64,000 nt of DNA from Rhodospirillaceae bacterium (GTDB lineage Bacteria > Pseudomonadota > Alphaproteobacteria > Bin65): assembly GCA_009840595.1 (NCBI GenBank), contig VXNK01000095.1, positions 36,942 to 100,941 on the forward strand. Reading direction: 5' to 3'. The position numbers and the translations under genes are program-made. Of the stretch, positions 45,295 to 54,805 are shown one piece after another (within the stretch, counting starts at the first letter, position 1; each line of letters starts with the position of its first letter). Below the pieces are notes generated by a model that did no database searches, was not told where the DNA came from, and worked only from the letters and a program-made list of their open reading frames with translations.

Positions 45295-45322
45295 TTGACA
45301 CATTTCGGCCTCACCGTTTAAG
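45295..45322 (+). promoter_or_regulatory. candidate promoter of the DUF4212-symporter operon
   Basis: TTGACA at 45295-45300 is followed after 16 bases by TTTAAG at 45317-45322, in the 156-base divergent intergenic region, about 80 bases before the DUF4212 ATG. The -35 box is perfect; the -10 box matches four of six positions. Confidence 0.5.
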
Positions 45323-45405
45323 TTTCCCACTCCGTGTGCCCGGTCCTTCGGAAACCGGAACTGCTCGCGGAAACGTGCTCGAAAAAACTCAAAGGACGGT
45401 GCCGC

Positions 45406-45678
45406 ATGTCCGATTCGTCAGGCCAGCGGACGCGCCATTGGGGGAGGACCAGAAACCTTACGATCCTCGTACTGGTGATCTGGTTCGTCTTCTCCCTGCT
45501 GGTGCACTGGTTCGCTAAGAGCCTAAACGGGGTTTCCTTTATCGGCTTCCCGCTAGGCTACTACCTTGCAGTCCAGGGCTCGCTGATCATTTTCGTGCTG
45601 CTGATCTTCTATCAGAACTGGCAGCAGGACAAGATCGACAACGAGGCCGGTCTCTCCGGCGATGAAACCGAGGGTTAG
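45406..45678 (+). CDS. DUF4212 small membrane subunit of the symporter
   Basis: 90 aa with two membrane helices (LTILVLVIWFVFSLLVHWF and GYYLAVQGSLIIFVLLIFY). FAKSLNGVSFIGFPLGYYLA and the closing YQNWQQDKID are the DUF4212 signatures. It is always found with VC_2705-type sodium:solute symporters and is probably their accessory subunit, comparable to YjcH with ActP. The symporter gene starts 12 bases downstream. Confidence 0.9.
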   Translation: MSDSSGQRTRHWGRTRNLTILVLVIWFVFSLLVHWFAKSLNGVSFIGFPLGYYLAVQGSLIIFVLLIFYQNWQQDKIDNEAGLSGDETEG

Positions 45679-45690
45679 GGGGAGATCGCC

Positions 45691-47499
45691 ATGTTCAAAG
45701 GGAACTTCATCGAGAATCTGCCGAAAATCTACGGCATGTATACCGGCGGATTCATCGTCTTCATCATCCTGATGGCGATCCTGGAGCAGGCGGGCCTGGG
45801 CGCCGACACCATCGGCATCCTGTTCGTCATCTTCACGGTCGTGATCTACGCGGCGATCGGCTGGCTCTCGCGCACCATGCAGGTGTCGGCCTACTATGTC
45901 GCCGGGCGCGAAGTGCCGCCCGTGTTCAACGGCATGGCGACGGCGGCGGACTGGATGTCCGGCGCGTCCTTCGTCGCGCTGGCCGGCGGCATCTACTTCG
46001 GCGGACACGGCTACCTCGCCTTCGTCGTCGGCTGGACCGGCGGCTATGTGCTGGTGAACGCGCTGCTCGCCCCGTATCTGCGCAAGTTCGGCTGTTACAC
46101 GGTGCCCGACTTCATCGGCACCCGTTACGGCGGCAACACGGCGCGGTTCGTGGCCGTGATCATCCTCGTGATCACGTCCTTCACCTATGTGACGGCGCAG
46201 ATCAACGCCACCGGAACGATCGCGGCGCGCGCGCTGCATATCCCGTTCGAGGTCGGCGTCTGGTTCGGCCTCCTGGGCATCCTGCTCTGCTCGATGCTCG
46301 GCGGCATGCGCGCGGTGACCTGGACGCAGGTGGCGCAGTATATCGTGCTGATCATCGCCTACCTGGTGCCGGTCATCTGGATGTCCAACGCCCAGGGCTT
46401 CGGCATCATTCCGCACTTCACCTACGGCGAGGCCGTGGCGCGAATTACGGAACTGGAGCCGACGCTGAATGTCGGCGCCGCGGCGGTCGAGAAGGTGCCG
46501 GGAGTGAGAATCCTCACCAACCTGCACAACGCGCCCGGTGACGCTGCGCACAGCTGGCAATTCGTGACCCTGGCGCTCTGCATGATGGCCGGCACGGCAT
46601 CGCTGCCGCACATCCTGATGCGCTACTTCACGACGCCGACCGTTCGCGCGGCCCGGCGTTCCGTGTCGTTCTCGCTGTTCTTCATCTTCCTGCTGTACTT
46701 CACGGCGCCGGCCCTGGCCACGCTGACCAAGCTGCAGCTGTTCGATCCGAACCTCGCGACCAGCATCATCGGCAAGTCCGTTGCGGATGTGAGCAATCTC
46801 GAATGGGTCAAGAACTGGGTCGACGTGAAGATGCTGGCGATAACGGATGGCAACAAGGACGGCATCCTGCAGGTCAACGAGTTCTTCATGCGGCCCGACA
46901 TCGTCGTGCTGGCCACGCCGGAAATCGCCGGTCTGCCGTATGTGATCTCAGGCCTGGTTGCGGCCGGCGGCATGGCGGCCGCCATGTCGACGGCTGACGG
47001 GCTGCTGCTCGCCATCGCCAACGCGCTGAGCCACGATCTGTACTACAAGATCATCGATCCGAAGGCCGACACAGCGCGGCGTCTGATCGTTGCCCGCGTG
47101 TTGCTGATCGTGATCGGTGCCCTCGGTGCAGCGGTCGCCAGTTTGCAGCTCACCGGCATCCTGGGAGCGGTCGCCTGGGCCTTCTGCTTCGCCTGCTCGG
47201 GCCTGTTCTTCCCGCTCGTCCTCGGCGTGTGGTGGAAACGGGCCACGACGGCCGGCGCGATTGCGGGCATGGTCCTCGGTTTCGGGGCCGGTTCGGTCTA
47301 CCTGTGGTGGACCTACACGACCGGTCAGCAGCTGTTCGACCTGAACCATCTCCGGTTCGGCATCATCGGCATGCCGGTCAGCCTGGTGGCGATGGTCGTC
47401 GTCAGCCTGGTGACCCCGGCGCCGAGCGAAGAAGTCCAGAAGATGGTGGACGAAACCCGCGATCCCAGCGGGGCCGCGATCCTCGAAGCTTCGCACTGA
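45691..47499 (+). CDS. sodium:solute symporter, VC_2705 subfamily, with EF-hand-like loop
   Basis: 602 aa with about 13 membrane helices of the SSS family. AGREVPPVFNGMATAADWMSG, GYVLVNALLAPYLRKFGCY and GGMAAAMSTADGLLLAIANA are conserved transport motifs. Between two helices, around residue 385, the loop DGNKDGILQVNE matches the 12-residue EF-hand calcium loop at positions 1, 3, 5, 6, 8 and 12. Related symporters carry acetate or other short carboxylates, which would suit the CoA-centred metabolism here. Followed by a strong terminator. Confidence 0.9.
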   Translation: MFKGNFIENLPKIYGMYTGGFIVFIILMAILEQAGLGADTIGILFVIFTVVIYAAIGWLSRTMQVSAYYVAGREVPPVFNGMATAADWMSGASFVALAGGIYFGGHGYLAFVVGWTGGYVLVNALLAPYLRKFGCYTVPDFIGTRYGGNTARFVAVIILVITSFTYVTAQINATGTIAARALHIPFEVGVWFGLLGILLCSMLGGMRAVTWTQVAQYIVLIIAYLVPVIWMSNAQGFGIIPHFTYGEAVARITELEPTLNVGAAAVEKVPGVRILTNLHNAPGDAAHSWQFVTLALCMMAGTASLPHILMRYFTTPTVRAARRSVSFSLFFIFLLYFTAPALATLTKLQLFDPNLATSIIGKSVADVSNLEWVKNWVDVKMLAITDGNKDGILQVNEFFMRPDIVVLATPEIAGLPYVISGLVAAGGMAAAMSTADGLLLAIANALSHDLYYKIIDPKADTARRLIVARVLLIVIGALGAAVASLQLTGILGAVAWAFCFACSGLFFPLVLGVWWKRATTAGAIAGMVLGFGAGSVYLWWTYTTGQQLFDLNHLRFGIIGMPVSLVAMVVVSLVTPAPSEEVQKMVDETRDPSGAAILEASH

Positions 47500-47523
47500 C
47501 ACCAACCGGACTTTCACTTCCCC

Positions 47524-47560
47524 CGGGGGCGGAACGCAGTTCCGCCCCCGGTTTCTTTTT
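47524..47560 (+). terminator. Rho-independent terminator of the symporter operon
   Basis: CGGGGGCGGAAC (47524-47535), a GCA loop and GTTCCGCCCCCG (47539-47550) form a perfect 12-bp stem, followed by the T-rich TTTCTTTTT at 47552-47560. It lies 25 bases after the symporter stop codon. Confidence 0.9.
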
Positions 47561-47564
47561 GGCT

Positions 47565-47598
47565 GCGGGCGAAACGCAGTTCCGCCCGCGATTTCATT
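47565..47598 (+). terminator. second, degenerate copy of the terminator hairpin
   Basis: GCGGGCG-A-AAC (47565-47575) pairs with GTT-C-CGCCCGC (47579-47589) with one mismatch and the same GCA loop, followed by ATTTCATTTT. The GGCTGCGGGCG start recurs a third time at 47611, without its other arm. It looks like a tandem duplication of the first terminator unit. Confidence 0.65.
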
Positions 47599-47674
47599 TT
47601 GGCTGCGGGCGGATGCTTGTCCCGTCCCGGAATTCTTTTATGCTGCCGGCGCGACGGGAAACGAGAGGCGCAAC

Positions 47675-48031
47675 ATGACCGCAGGAATCCCGGTCTGGGC
47701 GGTGGGCCTGGACTATATCCTGGGCGCGATCATGTGGACCCTGATCGGCCGTTTCGGCATGAACATCTTCCTGCCGACGAATTCGCCTTTCTTCTTCATG
47801 AAGGCGTTCGTGATGATCACGAACCCGTTCCTCCGGCTGTTCAAGCCGATCACGCCGGGCTTCCTGATCGAGCCGATGGTCCCGCTCTACGTCGCCTGGT
47901 TCTTCTACATGATCCGCTTCTATCTGATGCCGTGGCTGCTGGGCTATTCGGTCCTGGGCATGCTGTCCTTCCCGCTGGAGGACGATTTCGCCGCCTGGCT
48001 CTACACCACCTTCGGGCCGCTGCTGCCGTAG
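47675..48031 (+). CDS. YggT-like small membrane protein
   Basis: 118 aa with two or three hydrophobic segments (VGLDYILGAIMWTLIGRFG, VPLYVAWFFYMIRFYL). MITNPFLRLFKPITPGF recalls the conserved NP...RxxRP.IP segment of YggT-family proteins. The ATG is preceded by GAGAGG. The function of the family is poorly known. It stands alone between a terminator and the DUF169 gene. Confidence 0.65.
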   Translation: MTAGIPVWAVGLDYILGAIMWTLIGRFGMNIFLPTNSPFFFMKAFVMITNPFLRLFKPITPGFLIEPMVPLYVAWFFYMIRFYLMPWLLGYSVLGMLSFPLEDDFAAWLYTTFGPLLP

Positions 48032-48127
48032 CCCGATCGAAAGGCGCTTCGGCACAGGGGGTGATGCGGTTGGGTTCTGGGCCGTCCCTGTGGTTGAATG
48101 CGCCGACACCGTTCCCGGAGACCTGCC

Positions 48128-48934
48128 ATGTCCTCTTCCCCGCCCGAAGCGCCCAAGGGCGATGACGCGCGCGCCGCCTACGCCTACGAAGCGCTTGTCG
48201 CCGGGCTGACCCGGTATCTGCGCCTGCGTACGACGCCCATCGGCATGAAACTGTTCGAAACGGTCGAGGCCATGGAGGCGGTGCCGCGCATCCGGCGGCC
48301 GAAAGGGACGATCCACACCACCGACCAGATCGTCGCCCAGGCCTGCCGCCTCGGCTGGACCGTCGGCATAACCCAGGAGGATCTGGTCGGCGCCCAGTGC
48401 GGCGCGGTCATCGGCCTGCACCCGCAGAATCCGGAATGGCTCTCCGGCGAGCATATGGCCGGGGTGTGGTTCGAAACGGCGGCCGATGCCGCTGTCCATC
48501 AGGAAGCGATGGATGTCGTTCCCTACGGGACATACGCCGCCATGGCGGTTTCGCCGCTCGTCGCCGGCCGGCTCGATCCGCCGGACATCTGCCTGATCTA
48601 CGCCACGCCGGCTCAGATGATCCTGTTCATCAACGGGCTGCAATGGACCGGCTACAGGAAGCTCGAATGGGGCTGCGTCGGCGAGAGCGCCTGCGCCGAC
48701 AGCTGGGGCCGGGCGCTCAAGACCGGCGAGCCCAGCCTGTCGATCCCGTGCTTTGCCGAGCGGCGCTACGGCGGCGTGCTGGAGGACGAACTGCTGATGG
48801 CGATTCCGCCGTCCTACCTGCCGGGCGTCATCGACGGTCTGGCTGCCCTGTCGAAGAACGGCCTGCGCTACCCGATCCCGCAATACGGCATCCAGGGCGA
48901 CGCCCGGGCCGGTCTGGCGGCCAGCTACGGATGA
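48128..48934 (+). CDS. DUF169 family protein
   Basis: 268 aa from ATG 48128; an upstream in-frame start at 48098 adds an unlikely Arg-rich lead. LRLRTTPIGMKLFETVEAM at the start, VGAQCGAVIGLHPQNPEW and WGCVGESACADSWGRALKTG are typical DUF169 blocks with conserved cysteines, and MAIPPSYLPGVIDGL is near the end. The family function is unknown. It overlaps the convergent exporter gene by 10 bases. Confidence 0.82.
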   Translation: MSSSPPEAPKGDDARAAYAYEALVAGLTRYLRLRTTPIGMKLFETVEAMEAVPRIRRPKGTIHTTDQIVAQACRLGWTVGITQEDLVGAQCGAVIGLHPQNPEWLSGEHMAGVWFETAADAAVHQEAMDVVPYGTYAAMAVSPLVAGRLDPPDICLIYATPAQMILFINGLQWTGYRKLEWGCVGESACADSWGRALKTGEPSLSIPCFAERRYGGVLEDELLMAIPPSYLPGVIDGLAALSKNGLRYPIPQYGIQGDARAGLAASYG

Positions 48935-49827
48935 TCGCGCCGGCGCGCCCGTAACGGGACCGGCACGACGGCCGACGCCAGAGCCGCGAGGATCAGCAAT
49001 CCGGCGATGACTTCCCGGGTGAGTACCGGATCGCCGAGCCAGAGCCATCCGACAAGCAGTGCGACGACCAGTTCGAAGGCGCCGGCGATCGCCGTCAGGC
49101 CGGCGCCGGCATGGCGGGAACCCGCGGTGTAAAGCAACTGCGGAATCACGGTGGTCGCTGCGGCGAACACGATCAGGATAGCGGTCGCCTGCGGCGCCGC
49201 GGGCAGCAGCGGCCCGGCGTCGAACAGCAGGAAACCCGGCGCGAGGCCTGCCAGCGCACCGGTCAGGCCTATGCTGGCGCGCGGCAGGAGGGGGATCGGC
49301 GTCAGCGTGCGCGACAGGGCAACGATCAGAATCGCGAAGCCGACCGGTGCGGCGAAGGCCAGCAGGAAGATTTCCGCCTGTCCGCCGCTCAGCGTTCCGG
49401 CAGGCACGACGACAACCGCGGCGCCGACGATCATCAACGAGGCGGCGACCGCCCGGCGGCGGATGCGTTCGCCGAACAGGACACGGTCGAGCAGGATCGT
49501 GAACAACGGGTAGGTGAAATAGATCACCGAGACCGTCGCGACGCTGAGATGGCGCAGGGCGGTGAAATAGGCGACCATGCCGAGCGCGGCGATCGCGCCC
49601 ACCGCCAGGCCCACGAAGGCGAGCCGGCCGTGCGCGAAGGCGCGCGGCAGGAACGGCGACAGGACCAGCACCGGAATCACGAAACGCCACGCCGTCGTTG
49701 TGAGCGGCGACAGGCCATTGTCGGCGGCGAACTGCCCGAGGGCGGGACCCAGACCGAAGCACGCCGAGGCGACCAGCACCAGGGCGAAGCCGATCCTGTA
49801 GTCCGGTTCGGGCATTTTCCCACTCAT
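48925..49827 (-). CDS. EamA/DMT-superfamily transporter
   Basis: 300 aa with ten hydrophobic segments in two EamA repeats. The first contains TTTAWRFVIPVLVLSPFLP and SVIYFTYPLFTILLDRVLFG, the second TAIAGAFELVVALLVGWLWLG. The architecture is that of RhaT/YdcZ-like metabolite exporters. The substrate cannot be predicted. The 228 bases upstream, to the OmpA-type gene, show no gene. Confidence 0.88.
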   Translation of the reverse strand: MSGKMPEPDYRIGFALVLVASACFGLGPALGQFAADNGLSPLTTTAWRFVIPVLVLSPFLPRAFAHGRLAFVGLAVGAIAALGMVAYFTALRHLSVATVSVIYFTYPLFTILLDRVLFGERIRRRAVAASLMIVGAAVVVVPAGTLSGGQAEIFLLAFAAPVGFAILIVALSRTLTPIPLLPRASIGLTGALAGLAPGFLLFDAGPLLPAAPQATAILIVFAAATTVIPQLLYTAGSRHAGAGLTAIAGAFELVVALLVGWLWLGDPVLTREVIAGLLILAALASAVVPVPLRARRRDHP

Positions 49828-50055
49828 GGCGCCGCCCTATCATCGAAACGGCGCCGGAAAAAGGGCCGGGCCGCCTGTCGCGACCCGGCGCAGCGGCAGC
49901 GGCGCCCGGAGAGAAATGCCTGAAAGAAATGCCCGGAAAGAAATGCAGCACGACCGGGCGGGAAAACCTATAATCGTCTTCGGCTTCCGGCGGCCTCTCC
50001 CGTTGCCGCGGCCGGAAAGGGACGCTATCGGCGATGACGGCCGGGGACAGGGGGC

Positions 50056-51186
50056 ATGGCCAGGCTTCTCGGATATCTGACCGCCGGGCTTCTGGCCGTG
50101 TCGATCGTCGGCGCCGTCGCGATTTACGGCCTGGACGAAGCCGGCAGGATCGAGGCCGGACTCCAGCGTGCTGCCGGAATGAAACTGGCTGCGACCGGGC
50201 CGGTATGGGCCTCCGTCGAGGTTCGCGGGCGCGACGCCGTTCTGACGGGGGAAGCGCTGTTACCGGCGGAGCGCAGGCAGGGCGCGGAAAGGGCCGCCAG
50301 CGCCCTCGACGCCATTCCCGGAATTCGCGAGGTGCGCGACAACACGACGGCGCGCTTCAAATCCCCGGCCGAAATCGAAACGAAGCTCGGCGCCCTCTGC
50401 GCCCGGGCTGTGTCGGATCTGCGGGCAACCTGGTTGAAATGCGCGGTCAGGCAACGAACGGTGACGCTGAGCGGCACCACCGTAACGCATTCGGCGCGCC
50501 GGGAAGTCGTCGAAAAGGTCTTCAGCGCCGTGGAGCGACTGGGCGCCCGCGAAATCGTCCGCGACACAACGCAGGCCTACTACAACACCGCCGAAGAAAT
50601 GCGAAAGGCGTTCGACGACGCCTGCAACGCGGCAATCGCGGACTTCATGCTCAACTGGCTGCAATGCAGGTCCGAGGACCGGCGCTTCGTCCTGTCCGGC
50701 GCTGCCCCGGTCGAAGCGGAGCGCCATACCCGAGTCGCCGCGGCGCGGGCTGTACTCGAAGCGGTCGAGGGCGTTGAGAGCGTCGCCGATGAAACGACCG
50801 TGCTGCCGGCCCTTGCGTCCGCCGAGGCCTGCCGCAACGCCTTCGACGGATTGACGGAGGGCAAGCCGGTCCGGTTCGCCGCCGGCACGGCGACGGTCGG
50901 GCCCGAAAGCGAAGCGCTGCTGGATGCGCTCTCGGTCGCGGCGAAGCGCTGCATCGGCGCAAAGATTGAGGTTCAGGGCCACACGAACGCTTCCGGCGAC
51001 GCGAACCGCGACCGGAAACTGAGCGAGGCAAGAGCCGCAGCGGTGGCCGACTATATGACCGGCCTCGGCGTTCCTGCCGGCCGGATCGCAGCCCGCGGCT
51101 ACGGCAGCGCGCACCTTCGCGCCGCCAACGGTACGGCGGAAAGCAAGGCATTGAACCGGCGGGTCGAATTCGAGATCTCGGAATAG
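50056..51186 (+). CDS. BON- and OmpA-domain envelope protein
   Basis: 376 aa. An N-terminal membrane helix (LLGYLTAGLLAVSIVGAVAIY) anchors the protein. BON-like repeats follow at about 45-100, 110-170 and 190-265 (for example SGTTVTHSARREVVEKVF and SGAAPVEAERHTRVAAARAV). The C-terminal OmpA/MotB domain binds peptidoglycan: GHTNASGDANRDRKLSEARA and RVEFEISE. The same order, membrane helix-BON-OmpA, is found in mycobacterial ArfA/OmpATb. It precedes a small coiled-coil membrane protein by 58 bases, probably in one operon. Confidence 0.85.
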   Translation: MARLLGYLTAGLLAVSIVGAVAIYGLDEAGRIEAGLQRAAGMKLAATGPVWASVEVRGRDAVLTGEALLPAERRQGAERAASALDAIPGIREVRDNTTARFKSPAEIETKLGALCARAVSDLRATWLKCAVRQRTVTLSGTTVTHSARREVVEKVFSAVERLGAREIVRDTTQAYYNTAEEMRKAFDDACNAAIADFMLNWLQCRSEDRRFVLSGAAPVEAERHTRVAAARAVLEAVEGVESVADETTVLPALASAEACRNAFDGLTEGKPVRFAAGTATVGPESEALLDALSVAAKRCIGAKIEVQGHTNASGDANRDRKLSEARAAAVADYMTGLGVPAGRIAARGYGSAHLRAANGTAESKALNRRVEFEISE

Positions 51187-51244
51187 CCCGAAGAGCCGGG
51201 ACTCCGGCGCCCGCCCGCTTCCGGCGCCAACCGGGGAGAACATC

Positions 51245-51526
51245 ATGGGGTACCTGATCGGCGAAATCTGGCTTTGGCTGGCCATCGCCTACATAATCGG
51301 CCTGGCAGCCGGCTGGCTGATCTGGAGGCTTCACCGGCGAAAGACGCAAAGCCGTATCGACGATCTCGAGCGCCAGGTTTCCACAGCAAAGGCCGAGGCC
51401 CTCGAGAGCGAGGCCGAACGGTCGGAACTGGCCGCAGCCGCGGTCGCCGCCGAGGCCGAGATTGCCCGGCTGAACGCCCGGATATCCGAACTGATGGAAG
51501 ACAGCGACGGGGAGAGCGGGAACTGA
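51245..51526 (+). CDS. small membrane-anchored coiled-coil protein
   Basis: 93 aa. One N-terminal membrane helix (IWLWLAIAYIIGLAAGWLIW), a basic stretch (RLHRRKTQSR) and a long heptad-like coiled coil (IDDLERQVSTAKAEALESEA...) ending in an acidic tail. A GGGGAGA ribosome-binding site precedes the ATG. It is not recognised as a named family. Position behind the BON-OmpA gene suggests a partner role in the envelope. Confidence 0.75.
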   Translation: MGYLIGEIWLWLAIAYIIGLAAGWLIWRLHRRKTQSRIDDLERQVSTAKAEALESEAERSELAAAAVAAEAEIARLNARISELMEDSDGESGN

Positions 51527-51592
51527 GGAACCGCCCCGAACCGACGCTGCCGACAGCGCCGCGCAGGTCATGACTGTGGTGAGAAATCCGGG

Positions 51593-52393
51593 CTAAGCCC
51601 GGTCGAAACGGTAGGCGTGGTTAAGCGGCCCGTTTCCGGCGCCGTAGCCGGGCGCCGCCAGGATCGCGCCGCGCACATACTCCCGCGCCCGCGCCACCGC
51701 CGGCTCCAGTTTCAGGCCCTGCGCCAGCCCGGCCGCGACGGCAGAGGCCAGCGTGCAGCCCGTTCCGTGGGTGTGCCTGGTATCGATCTTCGCAGCGGTC
51801 CAACGGACCGGTCCTGCACCGCCGGACGCCAGCAGATCGAGGACGGTGTCGCCTTCGAGATGGCCGCCCTTGAGCAAGGCCGCGCGCGGACCGAATCCCA
51901 GCAACGCTTCTGCGGCGTCCGCCATGCCGTCCGCATCGGAAATATCCCGGCCGAGCAGCACGCCGGCCTCGGGCAAATTCGGCGTCACGACAGTTGCCAG
52001 GGGCAACAGCATATCGCGCAGGGTGGCGATCGCCTGGGGCTCTAACAACGGCGCGCCCCCTTTGGCGACCATGACCGGATCGACCACCAGCGGCGTTTCG
52101 GGCGCGAGGTCCCGGATCGCGCCGGCTACCGCCTCGATCACCGGGCTGCTGTGCAGCATGCCGGTCTTGATCGCATCGACGCCGAGGTCGTCCATCACAA
52201 CCTCGATCTGCTGCCGGATAAAGGCCGGTTCGATCCCGACGACGCCGTGGACGCCCAGCGTGTTCTGGGCCGTAAGCGCGGTCACGGCTGTCATGGCAAA
52301 GCCGCCGAGCGCAGTGACCGTCTTGATGTCGGCCTGGATTCCCGCGCCGCCTCCGGAATCCGATCCGGCGACGATCAGGACACGGCCTTTCAC
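51593..52393 (-). CDS. thiD: hydroxymethylpyrimidine/phosphomethylpyrimidine kinase
   Basis: 266 aa. [20 protein letters not shown] at the N-terminus binds the substrate, and [20 protein letters not shown] with the GTGC anion hole is the ATP/phosphate motif of Thi[14 protein letters not shown] is also conserved. The start is the GTG at 52393, overlapping the glmM stop by 4 bases. It phosphorylates HMP and HMP-P for thiamine synthesis. Confidence 0.93.
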   Translation of the reverse strand: MKGRVLIVAGSDSGGGAGIQADIKTVTALGGFAMTAVTALTAQNTLGVHGVVGIEPAFIRQQIEVVMDDLGVDAIKTGMLHSSPVIEAVAGAIRDLAPETPLVVDPVMVAKGGAPLLEPQAIATLRDMLLPLATVVTPNLPEAGVLLGRDISDADGMADAAEALLGFGPRAALLKGGHLEGDTVLDLLASGGAGPVRWTAAKIDTRHTHGTGCTLASAVAAGLAQGLKLEPAVARAREYVRGAILAAPGYGAGNGPLNHAYRFDRA

Positions 52394-53748
52394 CGGACCG
52401 CCGCCTCGATGGAGGCGCAGACGGACTCGACGACCGCGGCGACCAGGCTTGCGTCGTCGCCTTCGGCCATGACGCGGATCACCGGTTCGGTGCCGGACTT
52501 GCGGATGACAAGGCGCCCGCCGTCGCCCAGTTGGGTCTGCCCGTCGGCGATCGCCTGCTTTACCGGGCTGGCGTCCAGCGGGGTCGCCCCGTCGCCGGCT
52601 TGGTAGCGTACGTTCCTGAGCAACTGGGGCGCAGGCTCGAACAGATGCATGACGTCGCTCGCCGGCTTGCCGGTGCGGACCAGTTCCGCCAGCACCTGGA
52701 GCGCCGTCACCAGGCCGTCGCCGGTGGCGATATAGTCGCTGAGCACGATATGGCCGGATTGCTCGCCGCCGACGTTGATGCCGTGCTTGCGCATGTCCTC
52801 GACCACATACCGGTCGCCGACCCGGGCGCGGACCAGGGCCAGATCCATGCCCCGGAGATAACGCTCCAGACCGAGGTTCGACATCACGGTGGAGACGACG
52901 CCCCCGCCCCGCAGTTTGCCGGCGCGGCGCCAGGCGCGGGCGATCAGGGCCATGATCTGGTCGCCGTCGACGATCCGCCCGGTCTCGTCGACCATGCGGA
53001 CCCGGTCGCCGTCGCCGTCCAGCGCGATCCCGACATGGGCGTTGTGGGCCACGACCGCCGTGGCCAGGGTTTCCGGCGCTGTCGCACCGCAGTCCCGGTT
53101 GATGTTGAAGCCGTCGGGCGAAACGGCGACCGGCACGACCTCGGCGCCCAGTTCGAACAGCACGGTCGGGGCAACCCGGTAGGCGGCGCCGTTGGCGCAA
53201 TCGACCGCGACCTTGAGGCCGTCGAGGCGCAGCTCCGCCGGGAACGTGGCCTTGGCGAACTCCATATAGCGGCCGGGCGCATCGTCGAGCCGCTGGGCGC
53301 GGCCGAGATCGCGCGGGCCGGCGAGCGCCTGCTCGGCCGTCCCCGATCCCATCCGCCGCTCGATCTCCAGTTCTATGTCGTCGGAAAGCTTGTTGCCGTC
53401 CGGCCCGAACAGCTTGATACCGTTATCCTGAAAGGCGTTGTGCGACGCCGAGATCATCACCCCGAGATCCGCGCGCAGGGACGGGGTCAGCATGGCGATC
53501 GCGGGCGTCGGCATCGGGCCGACCAGGATGACGTCCATCCCCATGGAGATGAAACCGGCGGTGAGCGCCGGCTCGAGCAGGTAGCCGGAGAGCCGCGTAT
53601 CCTTGCCGATCACCACCCGGTGACGGTGCGCGCCGCGGCGGAAATAGTCGCCGGCCGCCGCCGCCAGCGCCAGCGCCGTCGTCGCGGTCATCGGCTCGCG
53701 GTTGGCGATGCCGCGTATGCCGTCCGTGCCGAAAAGTTTGCGGCTCAT
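52390..53748 (-). CDS. glmM: phosphoglucosamine mutase
   Basis: 452 aa from the ATG at 53748. [14 protein letters not shown] is the N-terminal signature. The phosphorylated serine is in [17 protein letters not shown] (about residue 104), the metal loop is DGDGDRVRM, and the sugar loop GGEQSGHI is near 325. The C-terminal phosphate-binding loop is [12 protein letters not shown]. It interconverts glucosamine-6-P and glucosamine-1-P for peptidoglycan and LPS precursors. The order folP-glmM is common in bacteria. Confidence 0.96.
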   Translation of the reverse strand: MSRKLFGTDGIRGIANREPMTATTALALAAAAGDYFRRGAHRHRVVIGKDTRLSGYLLEPALTAGFISMGMDVILVGPMPTPAIAMLTPSLRADLGVMISASHNAFQDNGIKLFGPDGNKLSDDIELEIERRMGSGTAEQALAGPRDLGRAQRLDDAPGRYMEFAKATFPAELRLDGLKVAVDCANGAAYRVAPTVLFELGAEVVPVAVSPDGFNINRDCGATAPETLATAVVAHNAHVGIALDGDGDRVRMVDETGRIVDGDQIMALIARAWRRAGKLRGGGVVSTVMSNLGLERYLRGMDLALVRARVGDRYVVEDMRKHGINVGGEQSGHIVLSDYIATGDGLVTALQVLAELVRTGKPASDVMHLFEPAPQLLRNVRYQAGDGATPLDASPVKQAIADGQTQLGDGGRLVIRKSGTEPVIRVMAEGDDASLVAAVVESVCASIEAAVR

Positions 53749-53812
53749 GCTCCGGTTCTGCCTTCCGGTTCCGCCCCGGTCCCGCTCCATTCCGGGCGAT
53801 TCGGTCGGAGTC

Positions 53813-54691
53813 CTATACGATTGCGGCGTTTTCGGCCATGCCGGGACTCGATCCTTCCGCGGGCCGCGGCATGGCAAACCCGGCGATGCGCAACGCCACC
53901 CGGGTCTCTGCAACATCGTGTACACGCAGGATCGCGGCGCCTTTCTGCGCCGCCAGAACCGCCGCCGCCGTGGACGCTGCCAGCCGGACACCCGACGGCG
54001 CCGTCAGCGCTGCCAGCTTACGCGAGGCGCCGATGCAGACCGGATAGCCAAGGGCCGTCAGCCTGTCCAGATCGTGCAGCAGGGCGAGATTGTGCCGGTG
54101 CGACTTGCCGAAACCGAGGCCCGGATCGATGGCGATCTGCGATTTCATCAGGCCGGCGGCCACGAAGCGCTCGGCCTGCTCTCCCAGCGCGTCGGCGACT
54201 TCCGCAACGACGTCGCCATAGCGCGGATCGTCGTTCATCGTCGCCGGATCGCCTTTCATATGCATCAGGATGACCGGCGCCCCGCTGCGCCGGACCGTTT
54301 CGAAGCTGTCCGGATCGTGGGTGAGCGCGCTGACATCGTTGACGACCGCCGCGCCGGCACCGAGCGCGGCCCGCATGACGGCAGCGTTGCGGGTATCGAT
54401 CGAAACCGTCCGGCCGTCCGCCGCAAGGCGGCGCAGGGCGGGCATGACCCGGTCGAGTTCGATCTCCGGCGCAACCGGGGTCGCGCCGGGCCGGGTCGAT
54501 TCGCCGCCGATGTCGATGAAGTCCGCGCCGGCGGCGAGCAGCCGTTCGGCGTGGGCCAGCGCCGCATCGGGGGTCTCGTGGAGGCCGCCGTCCGAGAAAC
54601 TGTCCGGCGTGGGATTGAGAATGCCCATCAGGGCCGGGCGGCCGGCGGGCAGCAGGTCAGGCCATCGGCGGGTCGGGGAAGCGGAAGACAA
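53813..54691 (-). CDS. folP: dihydropteroate synthase
   Basis: 292 aa. [15 protein letters not shown] and [11 protein letters not shown] are the two pterin-binding DHPS signatures; [13 protein letters not shown] and GASRKLAAL form the phosphate and p-aminobenzoate side. It makes dihydropteroate in folate synthesis. It lies 64 bases upstream of glmM on the minus strand. Confidence 0.95.
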   Translation of the reverse strand: MSSASPTRRWPDLLPAGRPALMGILNPTPDSFSDGGLHETPDAALAHAERLLAAGADFIDIGGESTRPGATPVAPEIELDRVMPALRRLAADGRTVSIDTRNAAVMRAALGAGAAVVNDVSALTHDPDSFETVRRSGAPVILMHMKGDPATMNDDPRYGDVVAEVADALGEQAERFVAAGLMKSQIAIDPGLGFGKSHRHNLALLHDLDRLTALGYPVCIGASRKLAALTAPSGVRLAASTAAAVLAAQKGAAILRVHDVAETRVALRIAGFAMPRPAEGSSPGMAENAAIV

Positions 54692-54805
54692 GGCGACATC
54701 TCGGCGGGAAAACGAACGGGCGGGATGTTGGCCTTCGGGGCCGGGAAGGCAACAGGGGACAACAGGTCAGGGCGGCGCGTTCCGGCCCGTACCGGAGGAC
54801 GCGCC

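Noticed and set aside
52390..53200. In-frame upstream extension of thiD running through glmM
   Set aside because: The extension is Arg-rich shadow sequence of glmM in another frame; GTG 52393 directly precedes the conserved ThiD start.
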